Shown in pieces: positions 1-14,900 of a DNA stretch of 64,000 bases. The first letter of the stretch is position 1. Every line of letters starts with the position of its first letter. This stretch comes from Augochlora pura. Taxonomy: Eukaryota; Arthropoda; Insecta; Hymenoptera; Halictidae. The stretch lies in assembly GCF_028453695.1 (NCBI RefSeq), contig NC_135776.1:15446663-15510662 (forward strand), written 5' to 3'. A program made the position numbers and the translations under genes. A model generated the notes under the pieces. The model saw nothing but the letters and a program-made list of their open reading frames with translations, was not told the DNA's origin and ran no database searches.

Positions 1-799
1 ATAACGTCGCTTCGATACACCTCGACTCGTTCTACAGGCTGGCCAATTGTCTCCGCAATCCAATTGTCCGAGTGTACTAATTACCAGGGAAAGTATATCG
101 AATTGTTAAGTGTTACTTTACTTGAACAAATGCCATGATTAATTAATGAAAATTGTCTGAACGATTTAAACAATTAGATCATATAGAAATTAAATAATAT
201 AGAAGTTGCAAGTATTGTTGTAAGTATAGTTGGCGATTATAGCGCGAATTCTCATGGAAATTAGATAATTTTGTGAAAATTAGAATTTCGGAGGAATTAA
301 CTTAGCTGTTAGTATAACATATTAGTAAGTTATGTATATTAATATTGACAACTTATATGTTATAATGTATATAATATATTACATTAATATATTGATTAAT
401 ACATTATATATTATATTAATATCTAAATTAACATAATATACATAACTACCATTAATATAAAACATAAAATAACCAGAACTTCGAAAGAATACGAGAATGT
501 TGTTACATCTTTCGGTGCCTTGTTATTTTAGTGAAAATAATAATGGAAGGATTAAAGAATCTGTGCAACAACCACTGTTAGCAACAAATGCGAGGAATAA
601 AGGTCGCACTCTATTTATTCCAGTCGAAATAGACTGAAAAGTGAGTTTAATTGATCTGAATATTTCCCTGTATTTCCAGAATAAATAAATGCCATAAGTG
701 CAGGAAAGTCAGCAGACCCGTGATGCACGAAGTCTACGCCCCATTACGCTACTGATTGTCAAACACAATTTCCAATCTATCAATAGTTAAATCCAGCCC

Positions 800-1410
800 C
801 ATTTAATACTTTACCGACCGGTATTAATCGATTTTTTTCCCTTGGTCAATGGCCTGTGAATCGGTTGTCATAGTAATTAATAATTTGTTATTATTATTGA
901 GACAAAAGTGTTCGATTTCGATATCGTTATATAATTGTCTAATATTAGACACCTTCTGCAATTGATAAAACAAATAAGATGAATAGAGAGACTAAAATTT
1001 AATATTGAACTGCTGTAAGCTTCAATATTGTTATATAATTATTTGAATATTAAGTGTCTTTAGGAATTAACAGAATAAATAAAATAAATATAGAGACTAT
1101 AATTTAACATTAAGTTGCTGTGAGCTCCAATAATATTATACAATTGATTATTAAATGTCTCTCGGAATTAATAAAATAAATAAAATAAATATAGAGACTG
1201 TAATTTAACATTGAGCTGCTATAAGCACCAATATTATTATACAATTCTTTAAATATCAAATTCCTATCGCGATTGATGGAAAGAATAAATAGAATAGATA
1301 ACATAAATATTCTTTAATGTTAATCTCACGAAAATATAAAATTGCTAGTAATTCAATCACCCTATAATAAGAGAAATGTCTACAGCCGAACGACCGGTCG
1401 GTAAATTGTT
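800..1410. repeat. Dispersed tandem-repeat family, copy 1
   Basis: It begins near ACTTTACCGACC and CCTGTGAATCGGTTGTCAT, then holds about three units of roughly 100 bp around TATATAATT...TATTAA...GAATTAATAAAATAAATAAA. It ends with a CGACCGG(T)CGG motif. The same order of motifs recurs at 35640-35920 and, with a longer unit, at 61040-61640. Confidence 0.65.
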
Positions 1411-1839
1411 AATATCGATTCTCCTTTGGGTCCTGTCACTCGTAGTGTAATACTGATTGATCGAACGATTAACGCCAACGAAAACGTCAGTGATCGAAAT
1501 CCCTTGAGCTTCGAGCCTCCCAGTCCGTCCCCCGCCAAAGTGAACTATCAAAAAGTGTCGTCAACAGTGTCCGCTCGTAGTATAAGAAAATAAATCAGAT
1601 TATATCGTGCATTTGTACAGATTCGACCGTGCAGGTGCTTCAGAACGATCCCGCGTTCCAACGAGAACTAATCTAATCTTCTATCGATCCCGATAGATCA
1701 TAGATCACGCACCGACGACAATCATCCATTTGATTAACCCTCGGACGACACGCCGTATTGCACGACAATGCTTTCAACAATGATTGTGACCATCCTCGCC
1801 TTTCTTTACGAATTTCTCTCGTTACACCTGCATAGAATG

Positions 1840-2115
1840 ATTCCTCGGGTGATTTTAAGAATTTTATTCCTTTGAAGAAATTTTATACGATGCGTCGTTT
1901 ACGAGTTATCGAGGAGAGACAGGGACCAATGAGCTGCGAGCTTGGTAGACGCGAGGCGGCGAGCCAATCAGCGCAACCGCGCTCCGTCCGCTAGACCGCC
2001 TCTCGCCAGCAGAGCTCGCAGCTCATTGGTCTCTGTCTTTCCTTAATATCTCGTGAACGGCGCCTCGTAGACAATTTCTGCAAAGGAAAAAGTTGCTGTA
2101 AATCGTCTCAGGAAC
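1840..2115. mobile_element. Foldback (MITE-like) element, copy 1
   Basis: Long imperfect inverted repeat. The left arm (TCCTCGGGTGATTTTAAG, then TTTACGAGTTAT, then GACCAATGAGCTGCGAGC) pairs with the right arm reading back from 2115 (GCTCGCAGCTCATTGGTC, ATATCTCGTGAA, AAGTTGCTGTAAATC). The GC-rich centre is 1935-2015. Same family as 6952-7160, 9595-9851 and 27996-28262. Confidence 0.75.
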
Positions 2116-2527
2116 CTCTCTGTCTATCAGACGTATCTTTTAAGATGACAGTCGGCCCACCCTTTCTCCTTAACTCGTACGATACCCGATTCGGTGTTCC
2201 TCTCTCGATACTAAATACCATATCCGCGTAACCTTTCCTCGTGGCAACCGCTCAAGCAGGATAACAACGTTGCCTTCTATCGCTACAATCGTGAGAAGAT
2301 CGAATATTATCGTCGACGAAGAGAAGCTTATATAAATTGTCGGCATTGTTAGCTCGGATTGCGCGATTGAACAGTCGGACCTTTCACCTTTGTGTCAGCT
2401 TAAATCTAAGAAACAGCTTTAGGAAGAGGAGTGATTGCTGATAATTACTGATTATTAATTCTTGATAACTTGACGCTTAAGTGTACTTTTTAATGGGCGC
2501 GTCGCTCACAGAGTGTGGCAGATCGAT

Positions 2528-2704
2528 TTAGTTGGAAGTACTTAACTTGGATAATCTCGGCTCGATCTCCAACGACATTTCGAAGAGATTCTTGTCCTCA
2601 AGGAGCAGCGACGGGTCCAGCAGATAGTTCGTCACTTTCGTGATCAGCTTGATGTTGTACGGCTTCTGCTGGAAGTTCCGTATCTCACGGATCACGTTCG
2701 CGAT
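2528..2704 (-). CDS. RasGRF: RasGRF terminal exon: C-terminal end of CDC25 domain and stop
   Basis: It opens after a CAG acceptor (2706-2705) and reads IANVIREIRNFQQKPYNIKL, then a stretch with NYLLDP, FEMSLEIEPR and a serine-rich tail to TAA at 2530-2528. The IREIRNFQQ and SLEIEP signatures are those of the last CDC25 helices in RasGRF1/2. The exon is 177 nt, enters in phase 0 and matches the usual RasGRF end within a few residues, so the stop looks authentic. No AATAAA lies close behind it; the nearest I see on this strand is at 1868-1863, inside a foldback repeat. Confidence 0.95.
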   Translation of the reverse strand: MANVIREIRNFQQKPYNIKLITKVTNYLLDPSLLLEDKNLFEMSLEIEPRLSKLSTSN

Positions 2705-5700
2705 CTGGGAAACGCACGTTGCAATTCGTTGAGTAACATGAATTTCTATTTGACAAGATCTAAATAAAAATGAATAAACTAAATAATAAATAATTAAATA
2801 ATAATTCTGCGCAATCGAGACAATGTACAGGGTGTCCCGAAATTGTGATACCTTTAGGAAATATATATACTGTAGGATATTGCTAAAATAAAATATGCTG
2901 TGAACAAAAGTAAAATATAATTTAGGCTAAAATAAAATATATTAACTTGATATAAAATGTGGAATAAATGACTTGATGGAAATGAAAATTATAATCACGT
3001 CACGATGATGTTGGTCAAATAAATCACGTACCATTCGCATTTTTGAAAAATTCAGAAGACCGTCCTCGGTTATGGTTGGTGCACCCTCGTCTATGAAAGA
3101 GAGGTCGGATAAGTACAGCCCTAAGTAAGGTATGCAGGGTGGATCGCATCGGTGCAAGGCGCTCCTTAGGTTTTTGAAACGGCCGTCCGAAGAGACGATG
3201 TTCTGCAGTTTCTCGATATTCTGCTTTGTCTGAAAATTGCATTGTTAATCAATATATCGTAGCATCCTTCACTTAATCGAATTAATTTCATTATATATTC
3301 ATATACGTATTGATCCACATATATTAATATACTATTAGCATAATATATTAATTATTATACTATAATATATCAATATTAATATTAGTAAATATAATGTATC
3401 AATATTAATATTAGTACGTTAATGTAATAAAATATGTTAATACAACATTGATATAACATGTTAATATTAATAAAATACTATTATCATTATTAATAATATA
3501 TACACGTTATACTGATATTATTATTGTTAAACTTAGAAAGATATTAATGTTAACTCGCGGCAGCATGTTCGATTGCATTATGTATGCTTTTGACAAGTTA
3601 ATTAGCTCACCGTTTTCGAAACCTTCTCCCAAGTCTTCTTCAATCTGTAAACGCTGCTATTGGTGAACGCCGCGCAGATTTGTAGCACGCCGTTGTAATT
3701 GTTCAGAACTCTGCTGATATGCGCAACCGCGGCCCATTTCTCGATCGCGGCCACCCTGGCCGACATGTTGGTGCGTCGAACGATCTCCGAAACCACTAAT
3801 CGGTTCACCTCGTTGAATCTTTTCGTCATCAGGAGAATGTGGGGTGCGCGTGTTGCTTTGTCCGCCTTCATCCACGCCTGTCCAAGAAATTCTCTGCGCA
3901 GAAGAATGCATAATTAATCAGTTTATAAATAATAACGCAGGATAAATCCCGTCGGAACCAATTTTCTGTATTAACTAAATAAGAATTTAATCTATCATTT
4001 ATTTTATATATATAATAAATTATATATTACATATATTATTTATTTTATTGTTCTACTGAGGACTTATTCTGTTATTTATCTGGTTTATTAATTCTATTAC
4101 TCTAATAACAATTTATTCTATTATTTGTTTATTCGGTTTATTTGTTCCAATACCGTAATAAGGACCGATTCCATTATTTATTCTATTAATATATACTTTG
4201 AACAAATGGCCAACTATGAAAGTGTTATAACATATTAAAACTTACTCGTTCGATATCGATATGAATATTTTGTGGTCTAAATATGTCATTTGTTCAGCAA
4301 TGTCCATCGCAGATAGCGTTTCAATGTTCTCCTTGCTTTGCGTCTGAAATCATATGTTAATTTTGACGACCCAAACAAATCTTCTACAATTTACAGTGAA
4401 CATAATACAGTAACAATTTCGTTGATACTACTCAGTTAGATTCCCTTCCGTTTGTAAAACGAAAAAGCAAGGGCTTAAAAACGTATAAAATAAAGAAAGT
4501 ATTATATATTGTAAAAATACGATACGCCTCCTCAAATGAATCTTATATGCTAATAAATAAAAATAATAAAGAAACCGATCATTTATATAACTTATTAACA
4601 GTGGAGGAATCCATTTCCCTTATTTGGGAATGTAAGGGTTTTGAAATAAATCCACCTTAACCGGTTCATATAAATAAATCCACCTTAAACAACAAATATC
4701 GTGTATTCATTTCGCATCAAAAAAAGGGATGAAACTTATGGGACACCCTAATGTATGATGCACCAAAGAATTTGAAAGAATCGCGCGATTGTAGGCGGAA
4801 GAAAGGGAAGAAGAACGTTGAGAAAGAATGGAGGAGTCAGTGGATGCAATAGTTTTAAGTTGTACAGTATTGTTATTGATCCTTAAGCTAAAATGCAAGG
4901 AGTGTATCTGAATAAATAAATAAATAAATAAATATAACTTATTTTCCGAAATACGTACAGTTGGAGGAGTGAGAAGCTTCACGAGGTCCACCTTGCTGCT
5001 GTCCTGTTCCTCTTTGATGATTAATCGCAGCAGCAGGTTCGCAAGATTGTGTTCAGCCGGTAGCAGATGCGGGCAATAAACAATCTCTTCTAGGAACTTG
5101 ACCGTCAAACTTTTTAATTTCGGATCGGACTCGAAGTCACCGGAGTGCTTCGAGACCCAGTGTCTCAATACGTGCAGCACGCCCATCGTTGCCGCCGTGG
5201 ACGACAAAGACTCTTTCCGCCTGGTCTTGTAGGATCCCCTTCTATGGTTGCCGTTGATTTCTTCGTCCACGGAATTGGCAGCTGCCGACGTTGCGGTGGC
5301 ATAAGCGGTAGCAGCTGCCGAACTACTGCTCCTGAATGTTCAACGGTTCTGTTAATGTTTCGTTCAATTCTCGTTGAACTCGGTAACTATAATAACTTGG
5401 GAAATTATGTGTGCTAATATGAACTGTACGAGTTAATATAGTTTTTAACTTGTGAAATTATAGTGTGTTGTATAATTATATAAATTAATATGAATTGTAC
5501 GAGTTATTATAGTTTTTAACTCATAAAATTATAACTATATGAGTTAAGTTATTATAGATTCTAAAATATAAAACTATAGTAACTTATATAACCATACAAA
5601 TTAATATAAACTGTACAAATTATTATAGCTTTTAGCTTATAAAACCATAGCATCTTCTAAAACTATAGTAATTTATATATGCAGGGTGTTCCAAACTATC

Positions 5701-8700
5701 CCGGCTAAACGTTTGTCTATATTCCACTAGTAAAATCAGGGAAACATAAACGGTATATAAAATTGACATAACCTTCTGATATGAATGCCTGCTTCAAAAC
5801 GCTTCATTACAAATTTCGAATGTGAAATGACAGTTGAATAATATTAAAATTATACAAAAAAGTAGCAATATTTATTGTTGCAGGGGCAGAGCCAATTCCA
5901 AAAAGGACGAGCCTATCCCAAAGGGGCGGGCCTATTCCAAAAGGGGTGGAGCCAACACAAAAAATCGTCTCCCATTGGTGGCACAATCGTTTTTTGGTTA
6001 ACCGCACTTTACTTTCCAATTTTATATCGAAATTCTTTATTCGCACGAGTTTAAAAATATTTTTGTGATATTGTTTATTGATTCATAAATAAAGAAGAAT
6101 TTGCATTTTCAAATCCCATATTACAAATATTAACGAAGGAGAAACTGTGACATAGATGTTACAGCATGTGAAGCAACATATTTCGAATAATTCCAACGTG
6201 AATTCTAATGTGCTCACTAAGATACAAATTAGCTTTTACATAACAAGGTATTATTAACAATCCACGTTATGCATTCGATCGTAGTTAGTTCCATACGAGT
6301 TCTCAGGTGGTGACATTTTATATATGATCGCGAACATCAAGTAACAGAAAGCGTCTAAACAGGTGAAAACTATTATTTCTATTTCGTTTAGATTGTTTGT
6401 CACTATTTAGTGCGGTGCGTATTCTAATAAAACGAAACAATAAAATAGACAATACTTCATAATAAAACTCTGTAACAATAAACGAAAGAAAGTGCACTGT
6501 TCTCGGAACAAAAGTAGTACAAATGAAAGAATTAATGGAGATGTAATTAACAATCGTATGTATATTATATATATATATAATTATGTAAATCAAAAATTGA
6601 AGGTTATTGGTGTGATAGAAAAATGTTATAACAATGAGAAGTATCTGTGATATATTATCTTCGTGAAACACTTAAGGTAAAAAATTCTGGAATTTGTCAC
6701 TTTGTTATACACTAACCTTTAGGTTTATGTGTAATGATAGTATACATGTGATAATTATTAACAGTAATTGTAATAACTAAAACATAATTGGGAGATCTTC
6801 ATATTCAATATAGATTTTAGATCTTAATATTAAAATAGATCGTGATATTAATAGCGAACTGTGTATAGTACGGCTCAAAATTATGCGTTTAATATAGATT
6901 TAATATTATTTAGGGTGACTCAAAGTTGCAGTACTTTTGGAATGTCAAGAGTTCCTCTGGTGATTTGAAGCTACTTTTTCTTTTGCGAAAGTGCAATGCG
7001 CAGCATTATTTACGATTTGTTAACGAAAAACATTGACCAATCAGAGCCGACTTTGACTAGCGCGAGGAGGCCGAGGCAACGAGTGGTTGACGCCCAGTTT
7101 TGCCGATTGGCTCAGCCACCTGGCGCCAGGAAACTTGCTTCTCATTGGTCCATATTTTTATTCATATAAATTGGTAATATATATTTTATTACTATATGTT
7201 GGTTGTATCGAGTTATATAATATAAATATTATATATTATTATATTATACTGTATATACTGTATGATATTAATATTATACATTGTTATATTGTATTATATA
7301 TATATACTGTATAATATTAATATTATATATTGTTATATTATATTGTATATACTGTATAATATTAATATTATATATGGTTATATTGTATTATATATTCTAT
7401 ATAATATTAATATTATATATTATTATATTATATTATACATATTGTATAAAATTAATATTATATACTATCATATTACATCACATACATTGTATAATATTAA
7501 CATAACATATGATTAATACAATAATACAATAAACAAGGTTAATTATTCTTAGCAAGAGCCATTTGCAACAACAATAATACCAAATATTTATACTTACCGT
7601 TCCAAGCCGAGGAAAAGTGTAAAATCTCTGCACCTCGAATAATTATGAGCGGTACTATACATGTCATCCTAATTATCCTAATTGCTTTAATTTACAATTG
7701 TTAAAAATCCATAATTTAACAAATAAACATAAAACATCATTGTCGAGTGAAGTTCGCGCGATCTTCGTATCATCCAATCTATTAATAACAACAACGGAAT
7801 AAATATCGAAGGTGCGAATAGAATGTAGCGTTCCGTTAATTAAAACACTTACGGTGCACGTTCGGTGAGCATAAACAATTAACAATTAACGCGAGTGAGA
7901 TTCCGCGGTGCACAGCGCTCGGCATGCGTCACGCATAACGTGGAGACATAGTCTTTCCAGAAACTGAAAAGGATGACACTTACCAGATAGATACAGGTCC
8001 AACGCTATGAGTGATACAAAACGACATATGAAATACAGTTGCATTAAAAACAACCAAAACATTATTTCGACTAACGAGATGACTAACGGAACATAATCTT
8101 GACATAATCTTGAGCATTTTTGTCGTGATCGAGTTCTTTTACGATTGCACGATTATTCTGCTGATCGAGAGAAATGAACTCGCAAAAGTGAACGCGTGCG
8201 TTTTTCTTAAAAAATAAATAACGGTGGCCATATTGAAATTGGAGCACAGACGTAGTTGTAATATAAATTAAAATTGATCTGTTCTTTATTATTTCAACAA
8301 GGAACGATAATTACTATTCGAAATATTAAGGCAAGAATAATTTTGAAAGTCTACGTGTTACAATCTCATTTCATTTGTTAATTGCTGCATTATATTTTGA
8401 ATAATATGCACCGGCAAATACTAGAATAATTATATTGACACTACTGATTGTCGGATACATCTTCAATGTAAAATAATAAATAGTTTAAGAAACAAGATTG
8501 TTCTTACCTATTAGGAAAAGAATTAATTAGGAGTGCATAGTATCTTTTGCAACTTTGCTTCTCTCGACGGTTAAATTAGCTTGCAATCGTAACAAAATCT
8601 GACCTTTAGAAAAAAAAAACAGTCAAGACCACTATTACATAAACTTTTATCAACAGATCCCCATCAATCTAAATGTCTATGATAGCCACGAGATTTTCTT

Positions 8701-8876
8701 ACACCCTGCACGTTGACAAATAAAACTCTGAATACACATAAAAATCGTCAAAGTAGTCTATGTACAATATAGTTGCATAAATATTAGAACTTCTCTACCT
8801 AAAAGAAGAAGAAGAAGAAGAAGTAGAAGAAGAAGAAGTGAAAAATAAAGGAATATCATAGGCGGAAGAAAAACAC

Positions 8877-8910
<34 letters not shown>

Positions 8911-11900
8911 TCGAGACAAAAGCACTCATGCGTAAGAAAGTGGAAGATACCTTTATTGCAATAAACATTCAATGGCAGTACCGAGGAACGAAATAGAGAT
9001 AATTCTCCACGCTTTCGTAAAGTACAAGAGCCTGTACAAAATTCGACGCCGCGGTGAATTACGAAACGGTGCACCGTACGAACACGGTGATCCGCATATT
9101 ACCGTCCTCGGGATCGCGCGTCACCATTGTTCCTCGCCTTCGAGCGAATCTAACTCGACGAAATTTTGCGTGGACGCGTGCCGATTCGTTTGTTCAAGCC
9201 GCGAGAAAAACCGGCGATCGAACGACACGCGAGCGTCTCGCGACGAGTACCGTCGGGTGAGAACATTGATACACGTCAGGTATGCTCGAACGAACCTTCG
9301 CTGGCTTTGCCGGGAGCTGGTTATCACCACCCCGGCCTTCGGTTTCTCGTTCTGCAAACACCCGGACTGCGTCGATATGTCCATCTCTTGGATCGACCGT
9401 CTGGCTGCCCAGCAGTTCTGGAGCAGAAAGGGAACGTATCGTTCTTTATACAGGGTGCTCGAAGCAACTTAGACACCTCGCCCCACTTCTAAAATATGCG
9501 TAGAGCAAGGAATTTATCGACACAGGAATTACGTGGATTAAATCGGTATATTACACACCGTTTTTATTTTTTAATGGAACAAGTCGGTTATGCGGATTCC
9601 CGAGATTATTTCAAGCAACTTTTTCCTTTACACAATTTTTCTACGAGGTATCGTTAACGAGTTATTGACGAAAAACGTTTGCTAGGCGGCGGAGCCAACG
9701 AGCCACGCCTAACGCCGCTGGTTGGCTCGATCGCCGCGCGCCAGCGGAGCTCGCTTCTCATTGGTCACTGGATTTACTTAATAACTCGTGAAGGAAGCCG
9801 CGGATTGAATTTTCGTAAAGGAGAAAGTTGCTTGAAATGATCTCTGGAATCTTTATTTGTTGATTGCAATTTTTTGGAAGTCTGAATGTATAGACACGGT
9901 AAGTAATAGCTTGTTATGTAATATAGATATCTTAATATGTTAATATAAATGTTATATATAGGTATGTGATCTGGTAAAAAGCAGTTTTAGGTTACATACG
10001 CTGCCGATCGTGGTAATGGAGCTGCTCCTTGCGGTGTCCTCTGGAGCGGACCAAATCGAGGCTCTGTGTAGATAATGATTAGGGTAGGAGGGTCTGTACG
10101 GTGGTGCTTTTTCCGGGGACTGAGGCCGTGTTCTCGAGCCGATGCTAGTCTCGCATTTCGCTGCCTGCGGTTTCTCTTTCTCCGTTTTGCTCGCGTCCGC
10201 TTCTTTCTCGGCGCGTTTTGCTAGCGGTGTCGGAGGTGTCTTCACGGGGGTCCCTTCTTTCACTGATTTGGGAGTCTTCGGTCCCTCTTCGTACGTGAAT
10301 TGTACATCTGAAAATGAAAGGGTGATTATTTAGGCGTGAATGTTAGAGACCGATTAGTACAGCGACTGATTTGACATTGTGTTTCTATTATGTAGTATCT
10401 CAATTGCTTATTATTTCAATTATATTGTTCTTTAGTTACGTAGTTAATAAGTAAGTAGAATCATTAGTGATTGATTTAACTGAAGGGTTCAATTACTGTG
10501 TAATTGAAATACAGTTTAATTAAATTGCGACACAGTTAAATTACTGTGTCATTGAAATAGCGTTCAATTAAATTGTTAAATTGATTGAAGATATAACTGA
10601 ATTAGTAGTATGTAGTTAACAATAGCAATGTTATAGTTGTTCAATTTATACAATGTTGTTGCGTGATCGAAATAACACTGCATGGAAGATTGCTCTATTT
10701 ATCAATAACTAAGGATAAAATAATTGGAATTTTGGACTAAGGATGAATAATTGTAATTCTAATATTATTGTAATAATAACGATAGTAATTGTGAAATCAT
10801 TATTATGGTATTGTAATAGTAATAACTGTGTTGTAATTGTGTAATATTTAAATCTGTAATAACTATGGCAATAGTAACTGTGCAGTAATTGTGTAATAAT
10901 TATTATATTACTATAATTGCTATGGCAATAGTAATTGTATAGTAATAGTGTACTAATTATTATAATACTGTAATAACTATTGCAATAACAATTGTCTAGT
11001 AATTGCGTAATGATTATTATATTACTAGAATAACTATTGTAATAACAATTGTCTAGTAATTGCGTAATGATTATTATATTACTAGAATAACTATTGCAAT
11101 AACAATTGTCTAGTAATTGCGTAATAATTATTATATTACCGTAATAAATACACTAACAATAAAAATTGCCAATCACGTGTCCTGAATAATAGAAAAGTCA
11201 GACAAAATTTCTAATCAAACAATATGTTAAATAGATGAATAATAGTACCGTCTTTCAACACTTCCGTTGCGACAGGTGTATCAGTTTCTTCGGAAGCACC
11301 GCGAGAATACGTTGTTCCATCTTGGGGACTTGATCCAGAGCCTGAACCTGACCCAGTTGAGCCGACCAATGTAACAGAGCTCAAGTTGCTCGGCGATGAT
11401 GGAGCACTTATTACAGTATTATCTGAAAGTAAGGCAATTCTTGTAGTTTTATTAACACCAGAAATTTGTATTCCTATACAATGATGTAGACTCTCCTAAA
11501 TATAACAAGATACGTTATATTTAGGGAGAGTTAAAAATATGTAGACATGTTCAGACTTTTAGACAGAGTCCGAGTAGAGTGAGATGCGCCTAACACGCCG
11601 TTTATTATTACATAGTAAATATAATAATAATAAGATAATAATAGGATAATAATGTAGTAAATAATATAAATATAATAATAGTAGAATAATAATGTAATAA
11701 TACAAAATAAATATAGTAATGATAATAGGATAATAACGTAATAATTTAAATATTTAATTACTATTCAATTTGATCGAAAGCATTGTTACCTGTAAGTGTC
11801 TCGGAACTCGACGACACGTTGATAACTTTGGGTATGGTTAAATGGCAACCATCGTTCTCCATTTTCTTCTCCTCTTTCTTTTCCTCGATCTTTTCTTCCC

Positions 11901-14900
11901 TCCTATCCTCATTCTCGTCTAGGTCTTCTTGAATGCTAACCTTGCGCGGCGTAGCTGGAGATTGCGGCTCAACAGACGCAGCGGATGATTGTATAGTCGG
12001 GCTTCGTTTTATAATCGACGGAGCTTCTGTGATCACACGTGGCTTGTCCTCGTCTATTAAATAAGTCCATTAAGTGAATTGATCGAATACAGTTTCCAGT
12101 ATAAACATAAACAAGATCACATACATTCCTAGTAAATTAGAATAACTTAGCATATTAATCTGGTGCTTGACAGTAATAATATTTATGATAGTAATATATA
12201 ATATGTATAGCAACAATAGGTAGCAATAATAACAGTAGTATTTTTCTGTTTATTAAAATTCAATAAACTAATTAAAAAGTCATAGTAATATCCTTAATTC
12301 TGTGCCTCCAAAAATGTCGAGTTGTTAATAATATTGAAAATGCTTGAAGCAATACGAAGATATATAATATATAATAAATATATTAATAATATATTATATT
12401 AATCGTATTGTTAAATCGTTTGTTGCCAATGTTTTAACAGGTTCAGTGAAAAATGATCGAGTGAACATATAAAATTGTACATGGACAATGACAAATAATA
12501 CAGATAGGTGCGATAAAGGCTCACTCACCCTTTTTAAATCCAGATTTCCAGTAGCCTTTCGGGGTGAGCGTGTATCCTGCAGAAAAGTCACAGGAACTGC
12601 GACTCTTTATTTCGCTTATTTCTGATCCGTATCCTAAACAAGCAAAGCATTGAATGAAAATGATTATTTTGAATAAATATGCGATGTACAATATTAAGAA
12701 ATCGTAAATTAAGTATAACAAACTGTAGCGGTAATGAAACAATAATCCGTGAAAATAAAGCATCTAACACACAAGTTGTAAACATTTTCCATGCTATTTT
12801 ATATTGGCTATTTTCCTTATTTACTATTTCTTTTCAGTTTTTCTAATTTATATTTGTTTAAGATGGCAACATGTTAAGACAAATATTATAATAAATATGA
12901 GAAAGTTGAAATCATTTTATACTATATCGAAATGGTCCACGAATGTGTGAAACGATATAATTCATTTTATGATAGATTCTATTTCTTTAATGATTAATTA
13001 ATACTTAATAAATACTTATGCAGCTATCATAAATTATACCTAACGAGCTAGTCGCGCTAGTCCTACGAGGTGAGACGATGCTTCTTCTTCTATCATCGAT
13101 TTGGGACTGAGTGTCGGCAACAGTTCCCAACACGTCCAAGGATCTGAAAGCATAATTATGATTCAATAATTGATAGATTAAGGATGCTTATAGGAATTTC
13201 TATTCCTTTTTACAGTAGAAGCTGTCTTAAATCTTCTGTGACTTCAATGGAAAGTTTTTAGCACTAAGTGTGCCAGACTAGACTGAATTGTTTAATAAAA
13301 ATGAATGAAAACAATTCAATGTTCAAAATATCAGATGTGGATATATGTATCACTAAATGTAAGTTAATTTAAACTTTGATAGATAATTCTTCGTGTCAGC
13401 AGTGTTTATATTTAATATAACTATAATAAAATTGTAATATATTTATCACATATTTAATATAATTATAATATACTCATAACATACTAAACAAATAAATATA
13501 ATAATTTATTAGAATAAAAATAATTTTTCTTGACATTACAATTCGCCACGTTGTCCACTTAGAACGACAGGATAACACTTACTCAAAGGAGCCTGTGTGT
13601 ACATCGGCGCCGGGTGGCTCGGACTCGTATAACACTTTCTTCAATGCTTCCAATACCGCTACGCCATCGGTAAATACTCGATAGGTCAACAGAAACGTAT
13701 TTAAGAAATCGATGCTGAGGAATCGCAAATCCGTCAATTGCTGCAGCAGCCGTTCAGGTGTAGCAGAACGTATATGCGGTATTTTACAGGAGTTCAGTTT
13801 CCTACTGAACCTGATGTCCACGTCATCCTTGAACAGGTTCGGATCGTTTGTGATCGTTTGCGACATCGTTGCGGAACCGCTCTCCGTTAACGGCGGGCAA
13901 ACCAAGCGGTCGCTGAAGTGAACGTTGTCCACGCACTGCGTGATATCGCTGATCCAGGCAGCCTTTTCCTGCGAATTAGGTTATATTTTATTATATCATG
14001 TTATATTGCATGATAATACATTATACTGTACTATATTATATTACGTTAAATGTTATTACACTCTACCATACTATACTATTTTATATTGTATGATATTTCA
14101 TTCTNNNNNNNNNNNNNNNNNNNNNNNNNNNNNNNNNNNNNNNNNNNNNNNNNNNNNNNNNNNNNNNNNNNNNNNNNNNNNNNNNNNNNNNNNNNNNNNN
14201 NNNNCTCGATGGACAAGTGAAATAGGTCAATGCTATTCGATACAAGCAAGAGACAGAGACCAGTTATATTGTAAACAAGTGAAATAGGTTAATGCTATCA
14301 GACGCGAGCAAAATAGAACAAAGCGTTTATGATAGACAATATTCGACGAGAGATTCAACTATATAGTTATTAATAAATCGAATTCTTGCTCAGTATTATC
14401 GAAAGTAATGAAATATGAACTGCACCTGTTGCAGTAGTAATATTACAAGTATTTTGTGTGTATTCAGATATACATATAGACGCGTCAATCATATGAATAG
14501 TAGTCTATTATGATATAGTTATTAATAAATGAAATTATTGTTAACTATTATCGGAATAATGAAATATTAACTACGCTTGGGGTGATAGTATTGCGAGCGT
14601 GTCACAATCGTTGTTTCACATGAATAGTGCACTGAATATACTTATTAGAAAATAAAATTGTTGTTAATCATTATTGAAGTTGATTAAATGTTAACTATAC
14701 TTTTGGTGTTATTAATATTACAAGTGTGGTATATGTACATGTTATATACATATTATTAACTTGTCACCATGACACAGTGTATATCATAGTACAGTGCACC
14801 ATAAGGTAGTTATTAATAAATAAATTTTTCATCAAAATTAATGAAATATTAACTTTTGGTAGTAGTACCATTAGAAACGTGTGATATATACGAATAAATA

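Larger units (their letters stand above)
1..2527. other. 3' flank of RasGRF: AT-rich repeats, one foldback element
   Basis: No convincing gene. It contains a dispersed tandem repeat (about 800-1410), a foldback element (1840-2115) and AT-rich unique sequence. The part just below the stop codon (about 2130-2527) should be 3' UTR. Confidence 0.6.

Noticed and set aside
1357..1551. 64-codon minus-strand frame at the window's left end
   Set aside because: Downstream of the RasGRF stop, partly within the dispersed repeat, no similarity recognised.
7598..7654. Shorter version of the small linker exon using the TATAG acceptor
   Set aside because: It would need a preceding exon ending with two spare bases, but the exon at 10000 ends in phase 0; the 7668 border restores the frame.
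8972..9472. 166-codon plus-strand open frame in a GC-rich block
   Set aside because: Three other plus-frame and one minus-frame opening overlap it, it lies inside a RasGRF intron on the opposite strand, has no recognisable domain and no tidy splice context.
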